A stretch of 64,000 bases of DNA. It comes from JAQGMV01 sp035626595 (GTDB lineage: Bacteria; Pseudomonadota; Gammaproteobacteria; Burkholderiales; SG8-41). Below the pieces are notes generated by a model. The model saw nothing but the letters and a program-made list of their open reading frames with translations, was not told the DNA's origin and did not search any database. The number at the start of each line of letters is the position of its first letter. Position 1 is the stretch's first letter. Position numbers and translations under genes: made by a program. The stretch is from positions 1 to 64,000 of the forward strand of contig DASPNJ010000078.1 of the NCBI GenBank assembly GCA_035626595.1. Reading direction: 5' to 3'. Below are positions 25,597 through 35,074 of this stretch, in pieces.

Positions 25597-25998
25597 TCAG
25601 CCTGTGGCGGCGTCTTCTTCGACCAGCGGATAGACGCCCTCTGCGTCGTGCACCTCGCGGCCGGTCAGCGGCGGGTTGAAAACACAGACAAGGCGCATGC
25701 GCGTCGTCGCCCGCAGGTGGTGGCGCTCGTGCCCGTCCAGCGCGTAGAGCGTGCCGGGAACGATGCGATACACGCGTGCGTCGGCGAGGGTCTCGACCTC
25801 GCCCTCGCCCTCGATGCACAGCACGGCCTCGAGATGATTCTTGTACCAGATGTGCGTCTGCGTCCCGGGATGGATGATGGTCTCGTGCATGGAGAAGCCC
25901 ATGCCGTCGCGCTTGAGCAGGAGCCTGCGGCTCGTCCAGTTCGGGGTGCGTACTTCGTGCTCGCTGCCGGTAATCTCGTCGAGCGTACGCACGATCAT
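25597..25998 (-). CDS. ectC: L-ectoine synthase EctC
   Basis: 133 residues, the usual EctC length. The cupin fold is shown by HETIIHPGTQTHIWYKNHLE and CIEGEGEVET, and the terminal DAEGVYPLVE is typical. It cyclises N-gamma-acetyl-diaminobutyrate to ectoine. The start overlaps the ectB stop by four bases (ATGA). Confidence 0.97.
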   Translation of the reverse strand: MIVRTLDEITGSEHEVRTPNWTSRRLLLKRDGMGFSMHETIIHPGTQTHIWYKNHLEAVLCIEGEGEVETLADARVYRIVPGTLYALDGHERHHLRATTRMRLVCVFNPPLTGREVHDAEGVYPLVEEDAATG

Positions 25999-27308
25999 CG
26001 CGCACCTCCGAAGTTCACGAAGGCGATGTTGTTCGACTCCGCGCGCGGCGCATCGAGGGCCGCGGCGATGCTGTCCTCCAGGATGTCGAGCCCCGCGCGC
26101 AGCCGGGCTTCGTCGATCGTGAGCGGCGGCAGCAGCTTCAGCACCTGGTCTTCGCTGCCCGACGTCTCGATGACGAGCCCCCGCTCGAACGCTTTCGTCG
26201 CGATAGACGCGGCGAGCTCGGGTGTGCCGTCCGCCGCGAGGCCCTGCATCATGCCGCGGCCGCGCACGGCGAACGTGCCGTTGCCGTAGGACTCGGCGAT
26301 GTGAGCGAGCCGCGCGCTCATGATGCCGGCCTTGCACTGTATCGCCACCTGAAACCTGCTCGTGCTCCAGTAGTGATCGAGCGCGGCCGCAGCCGTGACG
26401 AACGCGAGATTGTTGCCGCGGAACGTGCCGTTGTGGGCGCCCGGGCTCCATACGTCGAGGTCGGGCCTCATCAGCGTGAGCGACATGGGCAGGCCGTAAC
26501 CGCTGATCGACTTCGAGACCGTCACGATGTCGGGACTGACGCCGAGCGGCTCGAAGCTGAAGAAGGTGCCGGTGCGGCCGCATCCGGCCTGGATGTCGTC
26601 CACGATGAGCAGCATGTCGTGCCGGCGGCACAGGGCCTGGAGACGCTGCAGCCACGCCGCGCTCGCGACGTTCACGCCGCCTTCGCCCTGCACCGTCTCG
26701 ACGATTGCCGCCGCCGGGCTATCCAGGCCGCTGCTCGCGTCGCCGAGCATGCGCTCGAGGTAATCGAGCGTGTCGATGCCGGGCCCGAAGTAACCGTCGT
26801 AGGGCATGAACGTCGTGTTGCCCAGCGCGAAGCCGGCGGCGCCGCGGAATTTGGAGTTGCCGGTCGCGGCGAGCGAGCCGCCGGTCACGCCATGAAACCC
26901 GTTGGTGAACGAGACCACGTTCGAGCGGCCCTTCACCTGCCGCGCCAGCTTGAGCGCCGCCTCCACGGCGTTGGTGCCGGTCGGCCCCGGAAACTGCACC
27001 TTGTACGCGAGGCCGCGCGGCTTCAGGATCACGCGCTCGAATGTTTCGAGAAAGTCCTTCTTCGCGACGGTCGCCATGTCGAGGCCGTGCACCAGCCCGT
27101 CATCCTCGACGTAGTCGAGCAGACGCTGCTTGAGGACCGGGTTGTTGTGCCCGTAGTTGAGCGTTCCAGCGCCCGCGAAAAAGTCGATGTACTGCCGGCC
27201 GGCCTGATCGATCAGGACCGACCCGCGCGCTCTCGCGAACAGCGTGGGAAATGCACGGATATAGCCGCGAACCTCGGATTCCAGCCGGTTGAAGATTTTC
27301 AGGCTCAT
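25995..27308 (-). CDS. ectB: Diaminobutyrate--2-oxoglutarate transaminase EctB
   Basis: 437 residues from ATG 27308. It is a class III PLP-dependent aminotransferase, with FPGPTGTNAVEAALKLAR near residue 106, IVDDIQAGCGRTG near 235 and the PLP lysine Lys266 in TVSKSISGYGLPMSL. It makes L-2,4-diaminobutyrate from aspartate semialdehyde, the first step of ectoine synthesis. It overlaps ectA by four bases. Confidence 0.97.
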   Translation of the reverse strand: MSLKIFNRLESEVRGYIRAFPTLFARARGSVLIDQAGRQYIDFFAGAGTLNYGHNNPVLKQRLLDYVEDDGLVHGLDMATVAKKDFLETFERVILKPRGLAYKVQFPGPTGTNAVEAALKLARQVKGRSNVVSFTNGFHGVTGGSLAATGNSKFRGAAGFALGNTTFMPYDGYFGPGIDTLDYLERMLGDASSGLDSPAAAIVETVQGEGGVNVASAAWLQRLQALCRRHDMLLIVDDIQAGCGRTGTFFSFEPLGVSPDIVTVSKSISGYGLPMSLTLMRPDLDVWSPGAHNGTFRGNNLAFVTAAAALDHYWSTSRFQVAIQCKAGIMSARLAHIAESYGNGTFAVRGRGMMQGLAADGTPELAASIATKAFERGLVIETSGSEDQVLKLLPPLTIDEARLRAGLDILEDSIAAALDAPRAESNNIAFVNFGGAR

Positions 27309-27871
27309 GTTGCGCGTTCTCCTTGTGGTTGTTCGCCCTGGAACGGGCCGATGCGAATCAACATCTCGCACTCGTGATGCTCCCCGCCGAAATCCTCCTC
27401 GCCGAAGAGCAGACCCTCCGTGTGCTGCGCGCGCTGCGCGCGCGCGAGCGCCTGGAAAAGCCGGCGAGACGCGGTGTTCGACGGCGACACGGTCGTCTCC
27501 AGATATCTGCAGCGCGCGAGCGCCGGCCGCGCCAGCAGCTCTCGCAGCATCGCGCTCGCGAGCCCCGTGCCCCGCATCGATTCGGCCACCGCGACCTGCC
27601 ACACGAAGGCCGTGTGCGCGCGCGCCGGCGGCACGTAAGCCGAAACGAACCCGACGACGCGCGACCCGGCACGCGCGACCACGCACGTCTCGCCGAAATG
27701 CTCGGCGAGGAGGAGGTATGCGTACAGCGAGTTCAGGTCGAGCGGCTTGCACGCGGCGATGAGCCCGTGGATCGCCGCGCCGTCCGAGCGCTGCGGTCTG
27801 CCGAGCGCGACCTGCGTCGGACGCGCTTTTTCGAGAAATGCAGTTGCCCCTGTCACTTTTCTGACATTCAA
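27305..27871 (-). CDS. ectA: L-2,4-diaminobutyrate acetyltransferase EctA
   Basis: 188 residues. The GNAT fold covers about residues 22-165, with the acetyl-CoA loop VAESMRGTGLASAML near 93-107 and the EctA-specific LDLNSLYAYLLLAEHF near residue 44. The likely start is TTG 27871, seven bases after GGGAG; GTG 27856 is an alternative. A rare start codon would hold down translation of the first gene. It is the first gene of the ectoine operon. Confidence 0.93.
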   Translation of the reverse strand: MNVRKVTGATAFLEKARPTQVALGRPQRSDGAAIHGLIAACKPLDLNSLYAYLLLAEHFGETCVVARAGSRVVGFVSAYVPPARAHTAFVWQVAVAESMRGTGLASAMLRELLARPALARCRYLETTVSPSNTASRRLFQALARAQRAQHTEGLLFGEEDFGGEHHECEMLIRIGPFQGEQPQGERAT

Positions 27872-28305
27872 AAAAATCTCCCGGCCGTGCCGAGGTTCGG
27901 ATTGATTCGCCCCGCGCGTGGGACGGCGTTTACATCTCGCGGGCGCCGAGGCTATCGACCCGCGGTAGCTGCAAGAGGGACGAGCCCTCGCCTGCGCGCT
28001 TAAGACGGTGAGCGCCAGGAACGCGCGCCGGCTTCTTCGTGTGTCGCGACTACAGGCTGCTCTGGCTGTACACGAGACCGCGCGGTGCGGACATTGGTCC
28101 GCGCTTTGCGGCGTGCATGGTCACGGTGTGGCCGCATTGGCCATGCGAAGTTCCTGAAAAAGCTGCGGACATGAAGGTATCTTTCTTCGAATCAGTGAAA
28201 CCCGTACGCGATACGGCGCCGCGCACGCCGTGCTCGCGCTCCCATGTTGTAGAGACAGGACTCGCGCGCGTTTTCTGACACGGCATCTCGTGCGCTGCCC
28301 ACGCG
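27872..28305. other. 434-bp upstream region of the ectoine operon
   Basis: No supported gene. It must carry the ectA promoter. I could not identify a convincing sigma-70 promoter, which would be in keeping with an osmotically controlled or weak promoter. A perfect hairpin GCGGAC-ATTG-GTCCGC lies at 28087-28102. The GGGAG ribosome-binding site and a run of seven T lie directly before the ectA start. Confidence 0.45.
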
Positions 28306-28719
28306 CTAATCCTTCGCGATCCTGAACGCCTCCGAAAATGCGCGGATACGCTCCTGCGGCTGCGCATAGATCGCGCGCAGCAGGGTAACTGGCCGCTCGT
28401 CGTACATCCGCACCAGCTCGCGCATGCATTCGCGCGTGTCACGCCGCGTCGGGTCGTAACGAAAACGATCGTTACTCTCGGCAACTACGCCGCATGCCAC
28501 ACACTGGGCCAGATGTTTACGCAGGGCGCTCTCCGGGAGACCGATATTGCGGATCCGCGTCGCAAGCTCGGCCGGCGCGTACGCCTCGTGCGGATGCTGC
28601 ACGAGCACGAGCAGGAGCTCCAAAGCATAGACGTCAGGGATGCACGCGCCGATCAGCTTGCGCAGCTTGTCCGGCACTCCGGAGTCGTCTTTCGTGTGCG
28701 GCACGATACTCTGCGTCAT
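28306..28719 (-). CDS. Predicted small winged-helix protein
   Basis: 137 residues from ATG 28719. Residues about 30-100 look like a winged helix: YALELLLVLVQHPHEAYAPA, then ELATRIRNIGLPESALRKHLAQCVACGVV, then a wing-like NDRFRYDP. The last third is a helix. I do not recognise a named family. It starts 24 bases after the BCCT gene stop, so it belongs to that transcript, and it is the nearest gene upstream of ectA. A role in controlling osmolyte genes is possible but unproven; it does not look like the MarR-type EctR of methylotrophs. Confidence 0.6.
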   Translation of the reverse strand: MTQSIVPHTKDDSGVPDKLRKLIGACIPDVYALELLLVLVQHPHEAYAPAELATRIRNIGLPESALRKHLAQCVACGVVAESNDRFRYDPTRRDTRECMRELVRMYDERPVTLLRAIYAQPQERIRAFSEAFRIAKD

Positions 28720-28743
28720 GGAAGAGCCAGCGGGTGGCAAGAG

Positions 28744-30743
28744 TCATGCGCGCACACTCCGCGGCAAGCGGTTCATCTCACCGCCCGCAGGGCGCCGCTC
28801 GTACTGGTCGAGCACGTCCTTGATGACGTCAACCGCGCGCCAGCCCATGATGTCGTAGCCCTGACCGCCTTCCCTGAGGTGCACTTCGGCCTGGTAGTAC
28901 TTGAGCGCCCGTGCGCGGCTGGCGCTCGTGTCGCGAAGCACGAACGACGGCGGATCGTACGGGCGGGGATGAACGGAATAGAAAAAGTCGGGCTCGGCGC
29001 CGTGGCGCACTTCGATCCAGGCCCGCCCATGCTCGTCCCGCGCGATGCCGGCATCGCGCCCCTGCGCCTGCAACTCGCGTGCGACCTCGCCGAGCGCGGG
29101 CAGAACGACCTGCCGCACGAAATCCTGCACTTCCGCGCGGCTCGGCTGGCGCATCATCGCGCGCAGCCGGGCCTGCCATTGCCCTGCCGACTGCGGTGCG
29201 AGCGGCGCCACGCGCGCAACGCGCAGGCTCTGCCGCTTCACCGCTTCGATCCGAAGCGCGCGTATCAGGCCCCAGCACATGAGCACCATCACGACGGCGA
29301 ACGGGAGCGCGCTCGCGATCGTCGCGGTCTGCAGCGCCTCGAGACCGCCGGCCAGCAGCAGCGCCGCCGCGACGACGCCTTCGACGACGGCCCAGAACAC
29401 GCGCTGCCATACCGGGGAGTCGTCGCGCCCGCCCGAGGTGAGCATGTCCACCACGAGAGAGCCGGAGTCCGAAGAGGTCACGAAGAACGTCACTACGAGC
29501 ACCGTCGCGAGCACGGAGGTGATGGCGCTGAGCGGCAGCTCCTCCAGGAAACGGAAGAGCGCCACGGCGGTGTCGGCGGCGACCGCGTCGGCGAGCCCCT
29601 CGAGGCCCTGCATCAGGATCATGTGCAGCGCCGTGTCGCCGAAGAAGGTCATCCAGACGAGCGTAAAGCCCGTGGGCACGAAGAGCACGCCGACCACGAA
29701 CTCGCGGATCGTGCGGCCGCGCGAGATGCGCGCGATGAACATGCCGACGAACGGCGACCATGCGATCCACCATCCCCAGTAGAAGAGCGTCCAGCCGCCG
29801 ATCCAGGTCGTGGGCTCGTAGGCTAGAGGTTGAACGTCATGCTGAAGAGGCTCGACAGGTAATTGCCGGTGTTCTGCACCAGCGTCTGGAGAAGGAATAC
29901 CGTCGGGCCGACCGCCAGCACGAACGCGAGCAGCACGACCGCGAGCGCGACATTGAATTCGGAGAGCCGTCGTATGCCCGCGTCGAGCCCGAGCGCGACC
30001 GACAGCGTCGCGATCGCGGTGATCACCGCGATCAGTGCGACCTGCACCGCCACGCTCGCCGGTATGTCGAGGAGATGGCCCAGTCCCGCGTTGACCTGGA
30101 TCACGCCCAGACCCAGCGAAGTCGCGACCCCGAAGATCGTGCCGAGTACCGCGAAGATGTCCACGGCGTGTCCGATCGGCCCATGGATGCGCTCGCCGAT
30201 GAGCGGATAGAGCGCAGAGCGGATCGTGAGCGGGAGCTCGTGCCGGAACGAGAAGTACGCGAGCGCGAGCGCGACCACGGCATAGATCGCCCAAGCGTGC
30301 ACGCCCCAGTGGAAGAACGTGATGCGCATCGCATCTCGCGCCGCGGCCACGGTTCCCCCCTCACCCACCGGTGGCGTCGCGTAGTGCATGACCGGCTCCG
30401 CGACGCCGAAGAACATGAGCCCGATCCCCATTCCGGCGGAGAAGAGCATGGCGAACCAGGAACGGTAGCTGTAATCGGGCTCGCTGTGATCAGGCCCCAG
30501 CTTGATACGGCCGTAGTCGGATACGGCGAGCACGATCACGAAGGTGAGAAAGCCCGCGACCGCCAGCACGTAGAACCAGCCGGCCGAGCGCGTAATCCAC
30601 CCGCTGGTCGCCTCGAACAGCGTCGCGGCCGTATCCGGCGCGGCGACGGCGAACGCAACCGTCGCCAGCGTGAGCACGCCCGACAGAATGAACACGGGCG
30701 GGTTGATCTCGATTCGAGGCCGCGATTTCGTTTCTTCGCTCAT
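28744..30743 (-). pseudogene. betT: BCCT family osmolyte transporter (BetT-like), single frameshift
   Basis: Two adjacent frames together give one BCCT carrier of about 665 residues. The first (30743 to 29823) covers helices 1-8, including the MGIGLMFFGVAEP region. It ends in TFNL followed by TAG at 29825-29823. The second continues with AYEPTTWIGGWTLFYWGWWI and runs to 28744, adding a long BetT-type cytoplasmic C-terminal domain. One extra base in the plus-strand GGCTAG at 29821-29826 (GGCGTAG) would restore TFNLYAYEP. Such carriers take up choline, glycine betaine or ectoine under osmotic stress. Either a sequencing error or a recent inactivating deletion would explain it. Confidence 0.85.
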
Positions 30744-30777
30744 GGACGACCTGCGTTAGCAGGCTCACGAGACGTCG

Positions 30778-31980
30778 TCACTGCTTCCTCTGAGTCTCCG
30801 CCGCGGCTCGCTCGTCGCCCCGCACCTGCACTTCGGCGTGGATCGGCTCCTTGATCGCCGACGAGTCGCCTTTGCCGGCGCGCAGCGGCGGCGGCGCCGG
30901 CACCGCAGCGCCGGGCTCGGGCGCCGATTCGAGCTCGGCGCGCAGGCGCGGCAAAGCGTCCGGATATTCGCGCTGAAGCAGATCGATGAGCGCCTCGCGC
31001 ACGCGGCAGCGCAGGTCCCACGCCTTGCTCGCGTCCGCAGCGCTGACGAGCGCGCGCAGCTGAATGGCCTTCTCGTTGGCCTCCACAACCTGGAGCAGCG
31101 CGACGCGGCCATCCCATTCCGGTGCGTTCCGGCACACGTTGTCCAGCGCCTCGCGCACCGCTGCAAGCGGCACGCGATAGTCCGCCCACAGCGTGACGGT
31201 GCCGAGCAGCTGCGATCCGCGGCGGGTCCAGTTCTGGAAGGGGTTCTGAATGATCCATTGCAGGGGCACCACCAGACGCCGCTCGTCCCAGATCTTGACG
31301 ACGACATACGTCGAAGTGATCTCCTCGATGCGTCCCCATTCGTTTTCGATGATCACCACGTCGTCGATCCGGATCGGCTGGGTGAGCGCGATCTGCAGGC
31401 CCGCGATGAGACTGCCAAATACGGGCCGGGCTGCGATCCCCGCCACGAGACCCGCGACCCCGGCCGAGGCGAGCAGGCTCGCCCCGATCTGCCGCATCCC
31501 GGGAAAGGTCATGAAGGCGCCGGCGGCACCGACGAGCAGCACGAAAAACATCGCAGTGCGCGTGAGCACCCGTGTCTGCGTCTGGATGCGCCGCGCGTGC
31601 AGGTTGTCGGTCACGTCCGCGGGATTGAGCCTGATGATGGCATCGCCGACGCCGGCGATGGCGCGCACAGCGAGCCACGTCCATGCGGCCATCAGGGCGA
31701 TCGTGAGCAGATGCGCAACACGCGCGCGGTACAGGAGATCGGGCGGCGCCGCTTCCAGCACGATCTGCAAGGCGATGAGCGGCATCACGAGGCGCGAAGG
31801 CGCGGCGATGAACTGCACCACCGTATGCATCACCGTGCTGAATCTCGTCACCCGCCGCAGCACGACGAACAGAATCGAATTGAGCGCGAGCGCCGCGATG
31901 ATCGCGAGCGTGCCGCCGAGGAGCGTCACCAGCCACGGGTAGGCGAAGATATCGAAGAGCTTCAGATCCATGTCCATCAC
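30778..31980 (-). CDS. MscS family mechanosensitive ion channel
   Basis: 400 residues with four or five transmembrane helices. The pore helix region is ASLLASAGVAGLVAGIAARPVFGSLIAGLQ, followed by the MscS beta domain (QPIRIDDVVIIENEWGRIEEI), then WIIQNPFQNWTRRGSQLLGTV. It is larger than E. coli MscS and has a proline-, alanine- and lysine-rich C-terminal tail. It releases solutes on hypo-osmotic shock. Its neighbours are osmolyte synthesis and uptake genes, so it fits the osmoadaptation block. Confidence 0.93.
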   Translation of the reverse strand: MMDMDLKLFDIFAYPWLVTLLGGTLAIIAALALNSILFVVLRRVTRFSTVMHTVVQFIAAPSRLVMPLIALQIVLEAAPPDLLYRARVAHLLTIALMAAWTWLAVRAIAGVGDAIIRLNPADVTDNLHARRIQTQTRVLTRTAMFFVLLVGAAGAFMTFPGMRQIGASLLASAGVAGLVAGIAARPVFGSLIAGLQIALTQPIRIDDVVIIENEWGRIEEITSTYVVVKIWDERRLVVPLQWIIQNPFQNWTRRGSQLLGTVTLWADYRVPLAAVREALDNVCRNAPEWDGRVALLQVVEANEKAIQLRALVSAADASKAWDLRCRVREALIDLLQREYPDALPRLRAELESAPEPGAAVPAPPPLRAGKGDSSAIKEPIHAEVQVRGDERAAAETQRKQ

Positions 31981-32101
31981 ACGTTCGGCGAAATCACGCG
32001 CTTAGCAAGAACCGTGCGCTGACACGGCCGACTGTCGCACCCTCGTAAGAATTCCGGCGATAGCCCGGTCTGTAAGCCATAGCTTTCAGTCGGGACCATG
32101 C

Positions 32102-34357
32102 ATGCGCCTTTCGCTCCGATTCCTGCTTCCGCTCGCGATCGCGCTCGGTGCGATCGCCTACAGCGTCGTGCCGCTCGTCGATCAGCTCACGCTCAAGTGG
32201 TTCGTGCGCGATCTGGAGATGCGCACGACGCTGGTCGCATCCGCCGCGCAGGAGCCGCTCGTCGAGCTGCTGACGGACAACACGCGCGACAAGGTGCGGC
32301 TGCAGCGGGTGCAGACGTTTTTCAACCGCATGCTCCAGGACGAGCGCCTGTACGCAATCGGGTTCTGCAACGCGGCCGGCGCGCTCGTTTATCACACGGC
32401 GGCCTACGCGCCGGAGATCGGCTGCGGCGCGAGCCGCGCCGAGAGTGAGGATGCCGGACACGTGGTCGAGCATCCGACGGGGCCGCTGTACGTTGCCACG
32501 AGCCCCGTAACCGTCGACGGCACGCGCCTCGGCGAGATGGTGATCGTGCACGACATGAGCTTCATCGAGCGGCGCAGCGAGGACACGAAGCAATACATCG
32601 TGTGGCTGTTCGCCGCGATCGGCGCGGTCATCGCGCTCATCACCGTGATCATCGCCGAGCTCTCGTGGCGCGGCTGGGTCGCCGGGATCAAGGCGCTCAT
32701 CCGGGGGCAAGCGCGCGCGCTCTCGCTCAAGCCGCGCTCGCCGGAGTTGACGCCGATCGCGCGCGATCTCGAAGCGATGGTGCAGGAGCTCGAGCGCGAG
32801 CGGCGCATGCGCGACGAGGCGCAGATCTCCTGGGCGCCCAAGTCGCTGCGAAACATCCTGCATCAGGACCTGAAGGGCAACGAGATCCTGATCGTCTCCA
32901 ACCGCGAGCCGTACATGCACGTGCGGCGCGGCGGCCGCATCGACGTGCTGCGGCCGGCGAGCGGTCTCGTCACCGCGCTCGAGCCGGTCATGCGCGCCTG
33001 CTCCGGCACGTGGATCGCGCACGGCTCCGGCAACGCCGACCGCGAAACCGTGGACGAGAACGACCACGTGATGGTGCCGCCGGAGAAGCCCGCGTACCGC
33101 ATCCGCCGCGTATGGCTCACGCGCGAGGAAGAAGCCGGCTATTACTACGGCTTCTCCAACGAGGGGCTGTGGCCGCTGTGTCACGTCGCCCACGCGCGAC
33201 CTGTGTTCCGCACGTCGGACTGGGAGCACTACCGCACGGTGAACCGCCGCTTCGCCGAGGCGATCGAGCGCGAATCGCGCACCGAGGACCCGATCATCCT
33301 CGTACAGGACTACCACTTCGCGCTGCTGCCGCGCCTGATCCGCGAGCGCCTGCCGCGCGCAACGATCATCACCTTCTGGCACATCCCGTGGCCGAATCCC
33401 GAGGCTTTCGGCATCTGCCCCTGGCGCGACGAGATCCTCGACGGCCTGCTGGGCTCGTCGATCCTCGGCTTCCACACGCAATACCACTGCAACAATTTCA
33501 TGGATACCGTGGATCGCTTTATCGAGGCGCGGGTGAACCGCGAGACCTTCACGATCTCGTACGGCGGCGAGCCCACCGAAGTGCACCGGTATCCAATCTC
33601 GATCGAATGGCCGCCTTCCGCGCTCGCGTTCCAGAAATCGGTCGAGGAATGCCGCGAGCGCATTCGCAGCGAGCACGCGCTTTCCGCCGACGTGCGCATC
33701 GGCATCGGCGTCGATCGCCTGGATTACACGAAAGGGATCCTGGAGCGGCTCGCGGCGGTCGAGCGGCTGCTCGAGCTGCATCCGAACTGGATCGGACGCT
33801 TCGCCTTCATCCAGATCGCGGCGCCGTCACGCTCGTCGATCGAGGAGTACCAGGCGCTGGACGCGCGCGTGCGCGCCGCGGCGCTGCGCATCAACAACCG
33901 CTTCGCCACGCCGCACTGCAAGCCGGTGATACTCAAGATCGAGCATCACGATCCGGTGGAGGTGTATGCGCACTATCGCGCGGCGGACGTGTGTTTCGTC
34001 TCGAGCCTTCACGACGGGATGAACCTCGTCGCGAAGGAGTACGTCGCCTCGCGCGACGACGAACGCGGCGTGCTCATCCTGTCGGAGTTCACCGGCGCGG
34101 CCGGCGAGCTGCCGGAGGCGATCATCGTGAATCCGTACGACACCGAGCAATGCGCGACCGCGCTGCGCATGGCGCTGGAGATGCCGCCCGACGAGCAGCG
34201 CGAGCGCATCCGCAGCATGCGAACGCTGATCCAGGAGTTCAACGTCTATCGCTGGGCCGGCCGCATGCTGCTCGACGCGGCGCGCATGCGGCACCGGCGC
34301 CGCATCTCGAAGCGCGGCCGCGCACCGGCGAAGATCGTCGATCTGCGGCGCGCCTGA
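32102..34357 (+). CDS. otsA: Membrane-tethered trehalose-6-phosphate synthase with N-terminal sensor-like module
   Basis: 751 residues. Residues 6-26 are a transmembrane helix, about 27-163 a periplasmic domain, about 165-187 a second helix, and about 188-245 a HAMP-like or coiled linker. The GT20 domain follows (about 260-740). Catalytic-site motifs are all present: SNREP (266-270), VQDYH (401-405), GVDRLDYTKG (536-545) and HDGMNLVAKE (637-646). It should form trehalose-6-phosphate from UDP-glucose and glucose-6-phosphate; a related GT20 reaction (for example glucosylglycerol-phosphate synthesis) cannot be excluded. No otsB phosphatase is nearby. The architecture, like a receptor driving a sugar synthase, is unusual, since typical OtsA is soluble and about 470 residues long. 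Confidence 0.88.
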   Translation: MRLSLRFLLPLAIALGAIAYSVVPLVDQLTLKWFVRDLEMRTTLVASAAQEPLVELLTDNTRDKVRLQRVQTFFNRMLQDERLYAIGFCNAAGALVYHTAAYAPEIGCGASRAESEDAGHVVEHPTGPLYVATSPVTVDGTRLGEMVIVHDMSFIERRSEDTKQYIVWLFAAIGAVIALITVIIAELSWRGWVAGIKALIRGQARALSLKPRSPELTPIARDLEAMVQELERERRMRDEAQISWAPKSLRNILHQDLKGNEILIVSNREPYMHVRRGGRIDVLRPASGLVTALEPVMRACSGTWIAHGSGNADRETVDENDHVMVPPEKPAYRIRRVWLTREEEAGYYYGFSNEGLWPLCHVAHARPVFRTSDWEHYRTVNRRFAEAIERESRTEDPIILVQDYHFALLPRLIRERLPRATIITFWHIPWPNPEAFGICPWRDEILDGLLGSSILGFHTQYHCNNFMDTVDRFIEARVNRETFTISYGGEPTEVHRYPISIEWPPSALAFQKSVEECRERIRSEHALSADVRIGIGVDRLDYTKGILERLAAVERLLELHPNWIGRFAFIQIAAPSRSSIEEYQALDARVRAAALRINNRFATPHCKPVILKIEHHDPVEVYAHYRAADVCFVSSLHDGMNLVAKEYVASRDDERGVLILSEFTGAAGELPEAIIVNPYDTEQCATALRMALEMPPDEQRERIRSMRTLIQEFNVYRWAGRMLLDAARMRHRRRISKRGRAPAKIVDLRRA

Positions 34358-34465
34358 CCGATCATCGCGCACGCCCCTGAGCTGCCGCTCGCGAGAAGTC
34401 GCGCGCTGGCGGCACGGGTATTGCGGGATCAGCCGATCTGTTCCTGTCGTTCCAAGGAGGTCCCC

Positions 34466-35074
34466 ATGGCGGTTTCTCCGCTCCCCTACGACGATCGTGA
34501 TTACGGGCTCGCCGCTCTGCAAGACCAGTGGGCATGGCTGCTGGCAATCGGCGTCGCATTCCTGCTGCTCGGGACGATCGGGATCCTGAGCGCGGTCCTC
34601 TTCACGATAGCGAGTGTGGTGCTGTTCGGCGCGCTGCTGCTCGCCGGCGCCGCGCTTCAGTTCGTGGAGACGTACCGCGCCGGACGCTGGCGCGGCCGCT
34701 GGCCCCACCTGCTGGTCGCACTCGTGTATGGCGTCGCGGGCGCGATCATGCTCCTCGATCCGGTGGACGCCTCCGTCGGTCTGACGCTCGTGCTCGCTAT
34801 CCTGCTGCTCGTCGTGGGCGTGATGCGGATCGTGCTGTCGCTTCAGATCCGCCCGACTTACGGCTGGGGCTGGATGCTCGCCGCCGGAATCGTCATGGCG
34901 CTCCTCGGCACGCTCGTCCTCGCCGCCTGGCCGGAGGCAGCGCTGTGGGTGATCGGTCTTTTCGTGGCGATCGAGCTGGTGGTGAACGGCTGGCTGCTGG
35001 TGTTGCTCGGGCTTGCCGCCCGTCGCGCGACCCTCACAGGGGCACAGGCCGGCGGCCGCTCCGCGCAAGGTTAA
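34466..35074 (+). CDS. HdeD family membrane protein
   Basis: 202 residues from ATG 34466 with AAGGAGG upstream. Six transmembrane helices in three pairs, with the repeated WxWxLxxGxxxxxLG pattern (WAWLLAIGVAFLLLGTIGIL; YGWGWMLAAGIVMALLGTLV) and a repeated small-residue motif, match the HdeD/DUF308 family, associated with acid or general stress. Its last 41 bases overlap the convergent GH15 gene. Confidence 0.88.
   Translation: MAVSPLPYDDRDYGLAALQDQWAWLLAIGVAFLLLGTIGILSAVLFTIASVVLFGALLLAGAALQFVETYRAGRWRGRWPHLLVALVYGVAGAIMLLDPVDASVGLTLVLAILLLVVGVMRIVLSLQIRPTYGWGWMLAAGIVMALLGTLVLAAWPEAALWVIGLFVAIELVVNGWLLVLLGLAARRATLTGAQAGGRSAQG

Noticed and set aside
28087..28102. Hairpin GCGGAC-ATTG-GTCCGC as a riboswitch or operator for ectA
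   Set aside because: It is a short perfect hairpin more than 200 bases from ectA with no conserved surroundings I recognise, so I do not call a function.
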